A stretch of 64,000 nucleotides of DNA from Maribacter aestuarii (GTDB taxonomy: Bacteria; Bacteroidota; Bacteroidia; Flavobacteriales; Flavobacteriaceae). The DNA lies in contig NZ_CP107031.2 of the NCBI RefSeq assembly GCF_027474845.2, forward strand, positions 2,494,501 to 2,558,500, in the 5' to 3' direction. How positions within the stretch are numbered: position 1 is the first letter of the stretch; each line of letters begins with the position of its first letter. The notes below the pieces were generated by a model. It was not told the DNA's origin, searched no databases, and was given only the letters and a program-made list of their open reading frames with translations. Shown here piece by piece: positions 21,132 through 30,760 of this stretch. The position numbers and the translations under genes are program-made.

Positions 21132-21641
21132 ATGATTAAGCCAAAAACAGAAATACCCGATTTACAAGTACAACTCATAAATGATACCCAATGGAGTTTG
21201 TACGCCCAAGAGAGCGAAACATTTACTATGATTGTTTTTTACCGTGGTTTGCATTGCCCAGTGTGTAAGAAATATTTGCAAGAACTATCAAAAAAATTAG
21301 ATGATTTCAGTGAGCGCGGGGTTCATTTAATCGCTATAAGCTGCGATTCGGAAGAACGCGCAAAAAAGGCCGGCGAGGAGTGGAATATATCCGAACTTCC
21401 TGTTGGATATGAATTATCCATAGAAACTGCACGGAATTTGGGTCTCTACGTTTCAGAAGGAATATCGGAAAATGAACCGGATCAATTTTGCGAACCTGGT
21501 TTGTTTCTAGTACGCCCGGACAATACACTCTATGCGAGTGCTATTCAGACAATGCCCTTTGCCAGACCTCAATGGGAAGATATTCTAAATGCTATCGATT
21601 ATATTACAAAGAATGAATATCCAGCTAGGGGAGGGGAATAA
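21132..21641 (+). CDS. Peroxiredoxin-like (AhpC/TSA) thioredoxin-fold protein
   Basis: 169 residues from ATG 21132 (a TTG 6 nt upstream is in frame). Thioredoxin fold with the redox motif in FYRGLHCPVCKKYL, a CxxC rather than the single peroxidatic Cys of classical AhpC. The C-terminal half has CEPGLFLVRPDNTLY, placing the conserved cis-Pro region. Members are annotated as peroxiredoxin-like; peroxide reduction is plausible but not proven. It is a monocistronic unit with its own terminator. Confidence 0.85.
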   Translation: MIKPKTEIPDLQVQLINDTQWSLYAQESETFTMIVFYRGLHCPVCKKYLQELSKKLDDFSERGVHLIAISCDSEERAKKAGEEWNISELPVGYELSIETARNLGLYVSEGISENEPDQFCEPGLFLVRPDNTLYASAIQTMPFARPQWEDILNAIDYITKNEYPARGGE

Positions 21642-21665
21642 TTCTCCAATATATTAGGAACTGTG

Positions 21666-21695
21666 AGCCTCCAAATTGGAGGCTTTTTCTTTTTT
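21666..21695 (+). terminator. Rho-independent terminator of the peroxiredoxin-like gene
   Basis: AGCCTCC / loop AAATT / GGAGGCT followed by TTTTCTTTTTT, 25 bp after the stop codon. Confidence 0.88.
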
Positions 21696-21888
21696 AATTC
21701 AAAAGTAGGCCTACCAACATCAATACTTTTATTTCTTTCAATTTAAGGTTCTTTTAAAGATCTGCAGGCTTTTTTGAAAAGAAATGTTTTGGGGTATAAA
21801 AGGCAAAACTATATTTAAATAAGTCATTCATAAGTTTGAGAGTCCCCTAATTTAGAATCCTACTCGGCGTGAATTTAAATAAAATGTC

Positions 21889-22122
21889 ATGAGAACAAGC
21901 CTATTATTATTGACTTTATATGTATTTATGATTTTTGTTGCTCGTCAATTACAAGGGACGGGTAAAAAGAAAGTTTCTGAAAACCTTCTGACAGACATAA
22001 ACTATAGTGCAGATAAATTATATATTGTAGCGACGCCAAAAATCCAAAATAAATATTCTCAAATCTATTTTCGAGGATATGTTTTTGATAAAGTTTTAGA
22101 ATTGAGCTATATTGAATTTTAG
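21889..22122 (+). CDS. Possible small protein with N-terminal membrane helix (77 aa)
   Basis: 77 residues starting MRTSLLLLTLYVFMIFVARQ, which would be a signal anchor, then a short soluble tail. No family recognised. It lies alone in a ~600-base gap with no clear ribosome-binding site or promoter. It may be a chance frame or a gene remnant; the rest of the gap (21696-21888, 22123-22244) shows nothing. Confidence 0.25.
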   Translation: MRTSLLLLTLYVFMIFVARQLQGTGKKKVSENLLTDINYSADKLYIVATPKIQNKYSQIYFRGYVFDKVLELSYIEF

Positions 22123-22244
22123 TGATTTTAATAGTAAATTCGAATTTGACGCTGTACGGCAATTAAAAACATGGGGATATCGGCTTTTTAATGCCAAGGT
22201 CATTATCAGTTCGGGTATCAAAGTAAATTAAATTATCAAAAACA

Positions 22245-22697
22245 ATGGCGATATTATCTCGTAATAAAAGACAACTAACTTATATTTATAGTTCACTTTC
22301 CCATTTGGGCAAACAGGTATTGGGTTACGTCCAAGGAGCTCGTACAAAGGTTGAAACAATAGATATTGCCAATGAAAAAATCGCTGATTCTATCTGGATA
22401 GAACTAGCTGAAAATTTGGGGATGCCTTTGGGAGAAATTTTTGAAAAAGGAAATGGCAATGGACTTGAAGGTGAAGACACGAAGAATTTTGATACTGATG
22501 ATTGGTTGAAAATCATTAATAATAACCCAGGATTGTTGCGAAGGCCAATAGCCGTTAATGGGGATAAGGCTATGTTGATATCCAATCGCTCTGAAATTCT
22601 TCAATTCTTCGGCGTAGACTCGGCAGGTCTTGAAAAGACCATGGGACATAAACCGCCAAAGACTTCGTCTGCCACTGAGGATGAGGATTTTATATAA
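22245..22697 (+). CDS. ArsC/Spx-like family protein lacking the catalytic cysteine
   Basis: 150 residues. Thioredoxin-fold ArsC-like layout: after the first strand (LTYIYSSLSHLGKQVLGYV) comes ELAENLGMPLGEIF and then DDWLKIINNNPGLLRRPIAVNGDKA, which matches the ArsC/Spx/YffB C-terminal signature. The CX3-5 active site is replaced by Ser residues and the protein has no Cys at all. Arsenate reduction is therefore impossible by the known mechanism; the role is unknown. A bidirectional hairpin follows 24 bp downstream. Confidence 0.75.
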   Translation: MAILSRNKRQLTYIYSSLSHLGKQVLGYVQGARTKVETIDIANEKIADSIWIELAENLGMPLGEIFEKGNGNGLEGEDTKNFDTDDWLKIINNNPGLLRRPIAVNGDKAMLISNRSEILQFFGVDSAGLEKTMGHKPPKTSSATEDEDFI

Positions 22698-22720
22698 ACG
22701 AATCTCAAAAAACATAAAAA

Positions 22721-22749
22721 AAGCCACTAATACATATTAGTGGCTTTTT
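22721..22749. terminator. Bidirectional Rho-independent terminator
   Basis: AAGCCACTAATA, loop CA, TATTAGTGGCTT, with T-rich tails on both strands. It serves the ArsC-like gene on the plus strand and the HPF operon on the minus strand. Confidence 0.88.
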
Positions 22750-22876
22750 CCTATTTTCAAATTTAAACGGGTTAATGCTTAACATTTACACTTCCCCTTA
22801 ATTCCAAGGTAAGTGTTCAAATAACATCTCTAAATATATAGGGATAGGCAATATTTATAACACCTTTTTTTGGATA

Positions 22877-23176
22877 CTAATATTCCTTAGATTTTTCCTT
22901 GACTTTACGTAATTGATCTTCCAAGTCACGTATGGTTTCCGACAGGGCTGACTCAAAAGTTTCCGCGTTGGTTGAGGCAAAGATGCGCGGGCCTGGCATA
23001 CTTAACCGTATATCAACTATCATCTCCTTATCGTCACTTCTGTTCTGTTGCTTGAAGAACACATCTGCCCGATGTACGAAATCATACTTTTTATGTAGGT
23101 ACTCCAGTTTTTCCTTCGACAGTTCTTCTAAACGTGGACTTCCTGATACGTCATGGTACTCATATATTATCTGCAT
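22877..23176 (-). CDS. hpf: Ribosome hibernation-promoting factor (short HPF/RaiA)
   Basis: 99 residues, the length of short HPF/RaiA proteins without the dimerising C-terminal domain. The sequence (YEYHDVSGSPRLEELSKEKL, ADVFFKQQN, MIVDIRLSMPGPRIFASTNA, ETFESALSETIRDLEDQL) follows the beta-alpha-beta-beta-beta-alpha pattern. It binds the 30S decoding region and inactivates ribosomes in stationary phase or stress. It is the last gene of a minus-strand cluster, 13 bp downstream of the deaminase gene. Confidence 0.88.
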   Translation of the reverse strand: MQIIYEYHDVSGSPRLEELSKEKLEYLHKKYDFVHRADVFFKQQNRSDDKEMIVDIRLSMPGPRIFASTNAETFESALSETIRDLEDQLRKVKEKSKEY

Positions 23177-23189
23177 AGTAATCGTTTTT

Positions 23190-23633
23190 TTAATCTTTCC
23201 AGACCGCTACCGCTTCATCGCGTAGCAATTGTTTTAGTTTAAATTCTTCTCTTCTCTTGTTTTCTTCGGATGCATAGTACATTTCTGAATAAATATACCC
23301 AAAATCCTTGGCATCTTTTGATGATGCCCCGTAATAGATAGTTTTGAAATTTGCCCAATAGCAAGCGCCTAAACACATCATACAGGGTTCACAACTAGTG
23401 TAAAGTATACACTGCCCCAAATCTTTATTTTGAAGGGTGCTACAGGCTTTCTGTATGGCGGCAAGTTCGGCATGTTGCGTACAGTCTGTACTTTCGTTTA
23501 CCGTATTATGACTTTCTGCAATAATTTCGCCATCCATGACAACAACTGCGCCAAATGCTCCATTCCCTGAATTTTTACCTTGTTTTGCAAGAACTATGGC
23601 ACGCTGCATAAAATATTGATGATCATTGTCCAT
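23190..23633 (-). CDS. Nucleoside/guanine deaminase (GuaD-like)
   Basis: 147 residues. Cytidine-deaminase-like zinc fold: the His and Glu of TQHAELAAI and the two Cys of CEPCMMCLGACYWA form the active site. The long C-terminal segment after YYGASSKDA matches Bacillus-type guanine deaminase (guanine to xanthine) better than tRNA adenosine deaminase TadA. It starts at the base next to the stop of the upstream reductase gene, so the two are in one operon. Confidence 0.87.
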   Translation of the reverse strand: MDNDHQYFMQRAIVLAKQGKNSGNGAFGAVVVMDGEIIAESHNTVNESTDCTQHAELAAIQKACSTLQNKDLGQCILYTSCEPCMMCLGACYWANFKTIYYGASSKDAKDFGYIYSEMYYASEENKRREEFKLKQLLRDEAVAVWKD

Positions 23634-24275
23634 TTACACTATCCCTATTTCGTTTAGTAATTCTCTCATTTCGGCAGCAGACGTGGATTTACCATAAATT
23701 TCTTGCTCCGGATCCATGATCTTTGTGGCATCCAACGTACCCACATAAACAGCGTCAAAACCAACATCCTCAATTAGTTGCTTCGTAATGTCTTGGCTCC
23801 TTTGGTCTTGGGCGGCGAAGGGTACGGCTAACCTATCCGTATTTCTAAAGGCACGGTCCCTAAGGTGATGCGCTTTAATTGTATTGAATGCTTTTGCCGT
23901 TAGGGCGGTGCTGAATTTCATTGCGGTATATTCCGAAGCGTTGTAATTGGCATCACGTACTTCTTGCGCCATTTCGCCGTCCCTTTCTGGATAGGGATTG
24001 GTAGCATCTATGATGACCTTCTTGAAATATTCGCCCGCATAAAGTTCCGATATTTTGTCTATAGCCTTGAAGGGGATTGCCAAAAGATAAACATCCGCAT
24101 TTGCCTCAAAGGCTTCTTTAACGCTTAGTGCTTTGGCATTGTCACCTGCTTCTTTTACCAAACTACCCAATTCTTTCGGGTGCCTAGAGCTGAACAATAC
24201 TTCATGACCAGCTTTGGCCCAGTGCTTACCTAGGTTTCCACCAATATTACCGCTTCCAATAATTCCTATTTTCAT
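23634..24275 (-). CDS. NADPH-dependent F420 reductase-like oxidoreductase
   Basis: 213 residues. N-terminal Rossmann motif IGIIGSGNIGGNLGKHWAKA, then SSRHP, which recognises the NADP phosphate. The family (F420_oxidored/NAD-binding 2) includes F420:NADP oxidoreductase, but flavobacteria are not known to make F420, so another substrate is likely. Directly abuts the deaminase gene. Confidence 0.83.
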   Translation of the reverse strand: MKIGIIGSGNIGGNLGKHWAKAGHEVLFSSRHPKELGSLVKEAGDNAKALSVKEAFEANADVYLLAIPFKAIDKISELYAGEYFKKVIIDATNPYPERDGEMAQEVRDANYNASEYTAMKFSTALTAKAFNTIKAHHLRDRAFRNTDRLAVPFAAQDQRSQDITKQLIEDVGFDAVYVGTLDATKIMDPEQEIYGKSTSAAEMRELLNEIGIV

Positions 24276-24344
24276 AATAACTTCAATTTAGAGAAGTCCC
24301 ATGAATCATATACTCTTGTGAAATCCCTTTCAATATATTCTATT

Positions 24345-24959
24345 CTACTGTTTGTCACTCCATTTGCCGTCAAAGGCAAATTGCTGAAGCGGAATACGTT
24401 CGCGCTTTTCAGTTTCCTGCTCCTGTAATTCTTCGGACAGTTCACCAAGATCGCCGCCATAATAACCTAAAGCTATGGCCGTTGAGATATGAAAGCCATC
24501 GGGTACATCAAAAACATCCTGAGCTTTTTGCCAATCTACTCCGGCCATGTGGTGCATACCTATTCCTAGATATTGTGCTTGCACGGTCATATTGCCCAAG
24601 CATAGTCCCAAATCATGCAAAGCATGAAAATTTTCACCTCCATCGTCCTTCTTCTCTTTATAAGCAGTTAATATTAATAGTGGTGCAGTATCTGCCCATG
24701 ACTGGTTGAAATCGCTTAGACAATTGAAAATGGTCTTATAGGCTTCTGTACCTTTTACCCCATAAATAAATCGCCAAGGCTGCAAGTTGTTCGAACTCGC
24801 CGACCATCTTACGGCCTCAAACAGTTGTTTAATATGTTTCTCACTTATTTTTTCGTCCTTGAAGGTTCTTGGGCTATACCTTTGCTTCAATAAGGCGTAA
24901 ATTTCATAGTCGTTGTTCGCTATGTTATCTAGTTGTACTTGTTCCGCTTCATTCATCAT
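24345..24959 (-). CDS. Nitroreductase family protein
   Basis: 204 residues. FMN-binding nitroreductase fold: RYSPRTFKDEKISEKHI at the N-terminus, ARWSASSNNLQPWRF-type motif (VRWSASSNNLQPWRFIYG), and the C-terminal IALGYYGG. Reduces nitro compounds, quinones or similar with NAD(P)H. First gene of the minus-strand cluster down to hpf, separated by 69 bp from the next gene. The bases 24960-25347 upstream contain no gene and no clear promoter. Confidence 0.9.
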   Translation of the reverse strand: MMNEAEQVQLDNIANNDYEIYALLKQRYSPRTFKDEKISEKHIKQLFEAVRWSASSNNLQPWRFIYGVKGTEAYKTIFNCLSDFNQSWADTAPLLILTAYKEKKDDGGENFHALHDLGLCLGNMTVQAQYLGIGMHHMAGVDWQKAQDVFDVPDGFHISTAIALGYYGGDLGELSEELQEQETEKRERIPLQQFAFDGKWSDKQ

Positions 24960-25347
24960 TTTTATAATTAAATTTTACATTTTTTTTAATTTTTATCTGC
25001 ACCATCTCCTTGTTGACTATAAACTAAATCTGGCATATCGCACAAAGGAATTATTCTCAGAAACTTCTTGCCATTTCACCGAGAGTATTTTTCTTTTAGC
25101 AAGTTGTAATTGCACCTCCTTCGTATCCAAATAGGAGTTTTTTAGGTTATTCCTTATACTTTAGGAAGACTTCTAATATTAGATTTAAACAACCATGAAA
25201 TTATTTAATTACAGGTACAAGGGTTGACGTGAATCCAATAAATCTTAATGCAATAAAACTCAAAGTCGGTTGGGCGCTACGATTTAATCTTTATCGCCAT
25301 TAGATAAAAGACATATATGCAAAGGTTCCAACAATGCAAAGAGGGTA

Positions 25348-26370
25348 TTATAATTTAGCTTGGCCGTCTTTCCCGTACTCCTTTCTGTAGATACGGACAA
25401 TGATAAGGAATAAACTGATTAAAAGAGGACCAAAAATGAGACCAATAAATCCAAATAATGGAATTCCGACAATCACGCCAATGAGCGTTATTAGTGGATG
25501 TACATTATCCAGTTTCTGAAGAAGGTATAGGCGTATAAGGTTATCCGTTGTACCAACCACGATAATACCATATAACAGAATTCCCCAAGCTTGAAAAGAG
25601 CTCCCGTTGGAAAGCGTTAATATGAAGACCGGTATGGTTCCCAATAAGTTTCCTACGAACGGAATCATAGAACCAATGGTTACGATTACCGCCCAGAAAA
25701 ACGGACTCTCAATACCAAAAATAAAGAAGCCTATCAAAGAAACAACACCCTGGGCTAGTGCTACTAACGGAATTCCCAAGGCATTGGCGCGTACCATTTC
25801 ACGGGTTTCACTACCTATTATCTTAAGATTTTCTTCACTTACAGGAATGTACTCAAACAAAGACTCGCGAAGTTGTTTACGATTGGTCAACATATAAAAA
25901 AGCACGAAGTACATGATGGAAATAGAAATTACCGTAGTAAACGTACTTCCAGCAAAACCTTGTAAATTGTTTGACAACCAACTGGAAACAGCAGCGGTAT
26001 CAATTTGTGAGCTGAAGTCATAGCCTAAACGGTCCTCCCAATTGCCCAACTGGGATTTAAACGCTTGTACTACCTTTTCTGAATTCTTTACCGCTTTCTG
26101 GATTTTATTGCCCAACATGAAAGCGGCACCGGAAATAGGAAGTAAGATGGCTATGAATGAGACCAACATTAATAATCCTGCCGCCAGATTGGGATGCCAT
26201 CCTTTCTTTACTAGTTTGCCCATGCTTTTTTTCAAAAGCACATACATGGTAATAGCCCCAAGTATTCCTGATAGATAGGGAGCCATTTCTGTAAAGATTA
26301 ATGCTCCCATTAATACTATTAATAGGAGGACGAATATTTGACGAACTACTTTAGGGTCTATGGTGCTCAT
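25348..26370 (-). CDS. AI-2E family (PerM/UPF0118) transporter
   Basis: 340 residues with about eight hydrophobic segments, a soluble stretch in the middle (residues ~85-135), and a C-terminal LIGVIVGIPLFGFIGLIFGP signature. The family contains the E. coli AI-2 exporter TqsA, and Na+/H+ antiport has been reported for others, so the substrate is open. It heads a run of minus-strand stress-type genes. Confidence 0.88.
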   Translation of the reverse strand: MSTIDPKVVRQIFVLLLIVLMGALIFTEMAPYLSGILGAITMYVLLKKSMGKLVKKGWHPNLAAGLLMLVSFIAILLPISGAAFMLGNKIQKAVKNSEKVVQAFKSQLGNWEDRLGYDFSSQIDTAAVSSWLSNNLQGFAGSTFTTVISISIMYFVLFYMLTNRKQLRESLFEYIPVSEENLKIIGSETREMVRANALGIPLVALAQGVVSLIGFFIFGIESPFFWAVIVTIGSMIPFVGNLLGTIPVFILTLSNGSSFQAWGILLYGIIVVGTTDNLIRLYLLQKLDNVHPLITLIGVIVGIPLFGFIGLIFGPLLISLFLIIVRIYRKEYGKDGQAKL

Positions 26371-26408
26371 AGCTAATGTTGAAAAATATAGTCTGAAAAA
26401 ATTACTTT

Positions 26409-26648
26409 TCAGTTATTTCGTAAGGCTTTTATCAATTCTTCCTTATCCATTTTGGAACGACCTTCTATTCCTACATTTTTTGCCTGTTCGTAGAGTTCTT
26501 TCTTGGTCCACTCGTCATAAGGTTTTGCCTTACCGCCTTTTTCACCGGCTTTCGGAGTATTCGCAATTCTAGCGGATTTTTCCTTACTATACCCTTTATC
26601 GCGTAAGGCTTCATATTGTTCTTCATTCTTAACACTCGGTATGCTCAT
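26409..26648 (-). CDS. Rho termination factor N-terminal (SAP-like) domain protein
   Basis: 79 residues from ATG 26648 (MSIPSVKNEEQYEALRDKG). It contains a DNA/RNA-binding SAP-like Rho_N helix pair at the C-terminus (WTKKELYEQAKNVGIEGRSK, MDKEELIKALRNN) and an N-terminal KGYSKEKSARIANTP motif. Widespread small stress-associated protein without a proven function. It lies 33 bp from the next gene upstream. Confidence 0.78.
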   Translation of the reverse strand: MSIPSVKNEEQYEALRDKGYSKEKSARIANTPKAGEKGGKAKPYDEWTKKELYEQAKNVGIEGRSKMDKEELIKALRNN

Positions 26649-26680
26649 AATAATCAATTTAGATTTTTATAAATGGATAT

Positions 26681-26881
26681 TCAATTAGAACCAACTCCAA
26701 GAAAAAGAAAAAAACCGACAATAATCAGCAGTAGAACAATTATTATGATAGTGGCTAAAGGAAACTTACCTTCTGATGCTTTCGTGGTCTGATTGCGAAC
26801 TCCGACACCGTCCTTTTGCTTTGTGTCTACCGGAGAACTATCGGTTGCTTTCCAGCTATCATCTTTTCCCAATTTTTCCAT
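26681..26881 (-). CDS. Small single-pass membrane protein
   Basis: 66 residues: a hydrophilic N-terminal 40 residues and one C-terminal membrane helix (ATIIIIVLLLIIVGFFLFLG). No family recognised. Its place between SDR and Rho_N genes on the same strand (18 and 32 bp gaps) suggests one transcript. Confidence 0.65.
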   Translation of the reverse strand: MEKLGKDDSWKATDSSPVDTKQKDGVGVRNQTTKASEGKFPLATIIIIVLLLIIVGFFLFLGVGSN

Positions 26882-26899
26882 AATATCGTTTTTTTGAAA

Positions 26900-27643
26900 T
26901 TAGCGTTGTTGTTCCGTGGGCATAATGAATACGTCATTGATATTGGCCCGGGCGGGTTGCGCTAAAGCATAATGAATAGCTTCTGCAATATCCTCCGCTT
27001 CTAAGAACGTCATTTTCTGCATCTCTTTAAACTGTTCTTTAATATCTTCGTCGGTAATGGTATCCGTTAATTCGGTTGAAACCGCACCAGGTTCTATTGA
27101 TGTTACGTTTATTCCATATTTTGGGGCCAGTTCTTGTCGCAAACCTTCTGAGAACATTTTTACGGCCGCTTTTGTGGCACAGTAGACCGCTCCGCCTGGG
27201 AAATAATTGTGGGCCGCACTGGATGAAATATTAATAATGTGTCCGCTCTTGTTGGCTATCATTGCGGGCAAAACGGCGGCGACACCGTTCAACACTCCTT
27301 TGATGTTGACGTCTACCATTTTTTCCCATTCATCGGTATTTAATTTCTTGATATAGGAAAGCGGCATTAGTCCGGCATTATTAATTAAAACATCAATACG
27401 CCCAAATTTCGCCAAGGTTTGCGCCACTAGATTTTCGTAATCTGATTTATTTGTGACATCTCCAGTGACTACTAGGGCCTCACCTCCGTTCTTTTCGATA
27501 GCTTCCTTTAGCTCCATTAACCTTTCTTTCCTTCGGGCGGTTAAAACCACTTTTGCACCTTCCTTCGCTAATTTTTTTGCGGTCGCTGCGCCTATTCCGC
27601 TAGAAGCTCCGGTTATGATGACTATTTTGTTATGTATATCCAT
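26900..27643 (-). CDS. SDR family oxidoreductase
   Basis: 247 residues from ATG 27643 (MDIHNKIVIITGASSGIGAA); an upstream in-frame ATG at 27673 is less likely. Classical short-chain dehydrogenase: TGASSGIG cofactor loop, NNAG, catalytic Ser in ISSSAAHN, YxxxK in YCATKAAVK. The RRKER after strand 2 suggests NADP. Closest to the YdfG/3-hydroxyacid dehydrogenase-like group; substrate not known. The 430 bases upstream (27644-28073) hold no gene. Confidence 0.9.
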   Translation of the reverse strand: MDIHNKIVIITGASSGIGAATAKKLAKEGAKVVLTARRKERLMELKEAIEKNGGEALVVTGDVTNKSDYENLVAQTLAKFGRIDVLINNAGLMPLSYIKKLNTDEWEKMVDVNIKGVLNGVAAVLPAMIANKSGHIINISSSAAHNYFPGGAVYCATKAAVKMFSEGLRQELAPKYGINVTSIEPGAVSTELTDTITDEDIKEQFKEMQKMTFLEAEDIAEAIHYALAQPARANINDVFIMPTEQQR

Positions 27644-28073
27644 ATTATTCTTTTTTAAGGGAAATTTTCCCATGATTCATTTCTTTCAAATATTTTAAAT
27701 TAGAAGGAATCATCTTAACGACATCAAAAAAAATCTTGACTTCAAAAAGGTTTTGACTTCCTCAATTGAAAATTTACTTGGTGGATAATGAATTCTAGCT
27801 TAAAACGGTAGCTATGAGCAAGTGTGCAACGACTAAGGTTCTGCGATTGTGGCCCAGAGATAGCCTATAGAATTCAAAATGTTCAAACATGAATTTTGTT
27901 AGGGTTCAAACCCCGTTCCTATTCGAATTTCTTGGGATTCAATATTGTAAAAACTTATTGTTCATGTTCGTTGTTCAATAATTAAATGACTGTAAATTAA
28001 AAATATTGAAGTATTATGTCTTAATATTCCAAATCTTACAGCAATTCATACTCTAACAATTAAGGATTAATTC

Positions 28074-28643
28074 ATGAAATCAGATGAGAAAAGAAAAATA
28101 GCGCCAAACTGGTTGCAAAAGGCTCGTGAAAGCTGGAGTCATACGGGTGAAGAAAGACCGCCATTTACGATAAAACCGAAGAAAGGGCAGCGCTCCGTTT
28201 GGGATTTCCCACGTCCTCCGATTATAGAAAAAGTAAATAAACCCATTGTGGTTAAATATCAAGGCCAAGAGATCGCAAATTCCCTTAGGGGGCTAGCAGT
28301 CCTGGAGACCGCTAGTCCACCTACCTATTACATACCTCAGTGTGACATTGACATGAATACACTTATAAAAATATCCGGAAAGACTTCGATGTGTGAATGG
28401 AAGGGCAGTGCAGTATACTGGGCCTTGAGTGCCATGGTTGACCGTCCCGTAGCTTGGTCATATCCAAAGCCATTTCCGGAATTTGAAGAATTAAAGGATC
28501 ACATAGCCTTCTATCCTCATTTTCTTGAATGTTTTGTAGATGGTAAACAAGTAGTGGCACAACCCGGTGAATTTTATGCCGGTTGGATTACTCCAGACTT
28601 GACCGGGCCTTTTAAGGGGGAAAGGGGAACGGAACATTGGTAA
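28074..28643 (+). CDS. DUF427 family protein
   Basis: 189 residues. An N-terminal extension (APNWLQKARESWSHTGEERP) precedes the DUF427 beta-tent domain with its signature PTYYIPQCDID, TSMCEWKGSAVYW and FLECFVDGKQVVAQPGEFYAGW. Function of the family unknown. Convergent with the MFS gene. Confidence 0.88.
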   Translation: MKSDEKRKIAPNWLQKARESWSHTGEERPPFTIKPKKGQRSVWDFPRPPIIEKVNKPIVVKYQGQEIANSLRGLAVLETASPPTYYIPQCDIDMNTLIKISGKTSMCEWKGSAVYWALSAMVDRPVAWSYPKPFPEFEELKDHIAFYPHFLECFVDGKQVVAQPGEFYAGWITPDLTGPFKGERGTEHW

Positions 28644-28684
28644 ACTAGAAAATTTCAGGGGCTTGACTAGTTGAAATAGTAGAA

Positions 28685-30253
28685 TTAAACCTCATGAAAA
28701 AATAAACGCTCAATGTGACCTCCTTTATTAGTAATCCATTTACTCAATTCCTCTTCGGATTCCTTATCGTATACCGTCACTTGTTTTTGATGTCTAATCA
28801 ATTGGTTTAAGGAAGGTTCGTAATAAGTTTCAATGAGTTGGTTTTTATTCTCCTCAGGTGAAAACAGTCTCCAGTTTCTTGCGCCACCTCGATATCGCTT
28901 ATTTTTAAGGGCACTGATTCTTTCTATAGCTTCTGTTTTAATTTCATGGTTTATAGTGTAATTGATATGCACCATTACCCATCCACCATTATCCTTCTTT
29001 TCAGAAACCGAGGGTACTGAAACCTCGGATGCCTTTTTAAAGTTAAAATCTTTTGCGAGGTCGAGGGGAAATCTTTGTCCAATTAAAGCGATTATTGCGC
29101 TAGCAATTCCAGCTGCGTACAGACCGTTTTGTAAACTTGTCTGGTCAGCAAACAATCCCCACAATGCACTTCCTATGCCCATACTACCGGACATTGCCAT
29201 AAGAAAGTATGCTATACCACGTGCGCCGTACCATTTGGGTAAAGCGTATTGTGCAGATGTCATTATACTGGTAAAGGATAGCTGCCAGCATACGCCAGCT
29301 AAAAAACAAATGCCTATCGCATAATATTTTGAGGTGGTAAGGCCTAGAAAGAATAGGGACACGCCAAGTAGAATGGATACGACCATGGTTAACCTTCCGG
29401 CTCCTAATTTGCGGGTTATAAAATTAGAAAATGAAACACTTGAAACGGCGCCGATTCCAGAAGCACCGAGTAGATAGCCATAAAGGTCGGCCCCTCCACT
29501 AAACTGCTGTTTAGCAATTAGTGGCATGAATGCCCAAAGGGCAGCGGCCGGGAAGAAAAAAAGTAGCGCACGTATGATACTATGGTATAGTGCAGGTGTA
29601 TACCTTAAAAATCGTATGGAATCTCCCATTGAATGCATCAATTTTTGATCTGGAAGTTTCTCATTTTTTGTTCTACGCTTCCAAAACGATATTACCAAAA
29701 CTACGGCTCCAAATGATAAGGCGTCTATCCAAAAAGGTAGGTCCAGAGCATACATGGTTACTAAGGTCCCTCCTAAGATTGGCCCTAATGCCCTACTTAA
29801 ATTATAGGCAATACCCGTAAGGTTCACAGCGGTTCTAAGTTGGGATTTCGGTACGAGTTGGGGGGTGAGTGCCGCCAGAACTGGACGGGAGAATGCCGCA
29901 CCAATTCCGTTTAATAAAGTAAAAAATAATAAAAGAAAAACGGTTGCCTTTTCCAGATAAACGATGTACGCAAAAATAAGTGTGTTAAGTACCAGTAGAC
30001 TCTGGGAAATGATAATAATCTTTTTTTGATTGTAAAGATCCCCTATTGCACCCGTTGGAAGTGCCAAAATAAACAAGGGAATCAATGTAGCGGTTTGGAC
30101 CAGCGAAACCATAAAAGCAGACGAATCCAATTCAGTCATTAACCAACCAGAACCTACCGTAAAAAGCCAGGTACCAGTATTAGAGATAAAGGTGGCTATT
30201 ACGAACAATAGAAAAAAAGTATTCTTGTAAGGACTTGAGGTTTCTTTGCTCAT
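28685..30253 (-). CDS. MFS exporter of the EntS/MFS_3 type
   Basis: 522 residues. About 12 membrane helices with the MFS loop GDLYNQKKIIIIS between helices 2 and 3, followed by a ~100-residue soluble C-terminal region (from VHINYTINHEIKTEAIERIS), as in other MFS_3/DUF894 members. EntS-type proteins export siderophores; this one has no siderophore genes beside it, so the substrate is unknown. Confidence 0.87.
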   Translation of the reverse strand: MSKETSSPYKNTFFLLFVIATFISNTGTWLFTVGSGWLMTELDSSAFMVSLVQTATLIPLFILALPTGAIGDLYNQKKIIIISQSLLVLNTLIFAYIVYLEKATVFLLLFFTLLNGIGAAFSRPVLAALTPQLVPKSQLRTAVNLTGIAYNLSRALGPILGGTLVTMYALDLPFWIDALSFGAVVLVISFWKRRTKNEKLPDQKLMHSMGDSIRFLRYTPALYHSIIRALLFFFPAAALWAFMPLIAKQQFSGGADLYGYLLGASGIGAVSSVSFSNFITRKLGAGRLTMVVSILLGVSLFFLGLTTSKYYAIGICFLAGVCWQLSFTSIMTSAQYALPKWYGARGIAYFLMAMSGSMGIGSALWGLFADQTSLQNGLYAAGIASAIIALIGQRFPLDLAKDFNFKKASEVSVPSVSEKKDNGGWVMVHINYTINHEIKTEAIERISALKNKRYRGGARNWRLFSPEENKNQLIETYYEPSLNQLIRHQKQVTVYDKESEEELSKWITNKGGHIERLFFHEV

Positions 30254-30390
30254 ACTTACGAATAGGGATATTTTGATTTTATCATAATTGTATGAATAGA
30301 GAATACTGAGAGCTGTACATCTGTTTAAAAAGGTTAGAGCTATACTATTACTTGAGATGCTCTAAAGGACAAATATGTCAAGAAAATAAC

Positions 30391-30420
30391 AAAAGTCCCT
30401 CGTTTTCACGAAGGACTTTT
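30391..30420. terminator. Terminator-like hairpin upstream of the MFS gene
   Basis: AAAAGTCC(C)TCG / loop / CGA(A)GGACTTTT with T or A tracts on both sides. It lies 138 bp upstream of the MFS start and 350 bp left of the tRNA-Leu operon terminator. Which transcript it ends is unclear. The bases 30421-30760 hold no gene I can support. Confidence 0.55.
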
Positions 30421-30760
30421 ACAATATTATTAGGTATGGGTACCGCTTCCTAGGATTTTTGCAGGCTTGCCACTCAAGAATTTGAAATCTTAAGGAGTCA
30501 TTCCATACCTTTTAACAATCTTTTTGGAAAGATAGACATTATCTCGATTTTTGTTTGACGGTATCGAAGAATTTCTTGCCAATATTGGGATGGATGAAAC
30601 ATCTTCCAATTTATCTCTCAATTGAGATTTTGAAAAAATTTAATATAAAATGGACTACCTATTTGGTTATATTGATGCTTTAGGGCCAATGGGAAAACAG
30701 TGGACAAATCCTTTTTGATTTAGAGTAGTATCGGACTTTAGTTTAATGCCGAAATCGATG

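Noticed and set aside
27890..27925. GGGTTCAAACCCC, reminiscent of a tRNA T-arm
   Set aside because: No acceptor, D or anticodon arm can be drawn around it.
30653..30718. 22-codon ORF between the MFS gene and the attachment site
   Set aside because: Too short, no RBS or promoter, no recognisable product.
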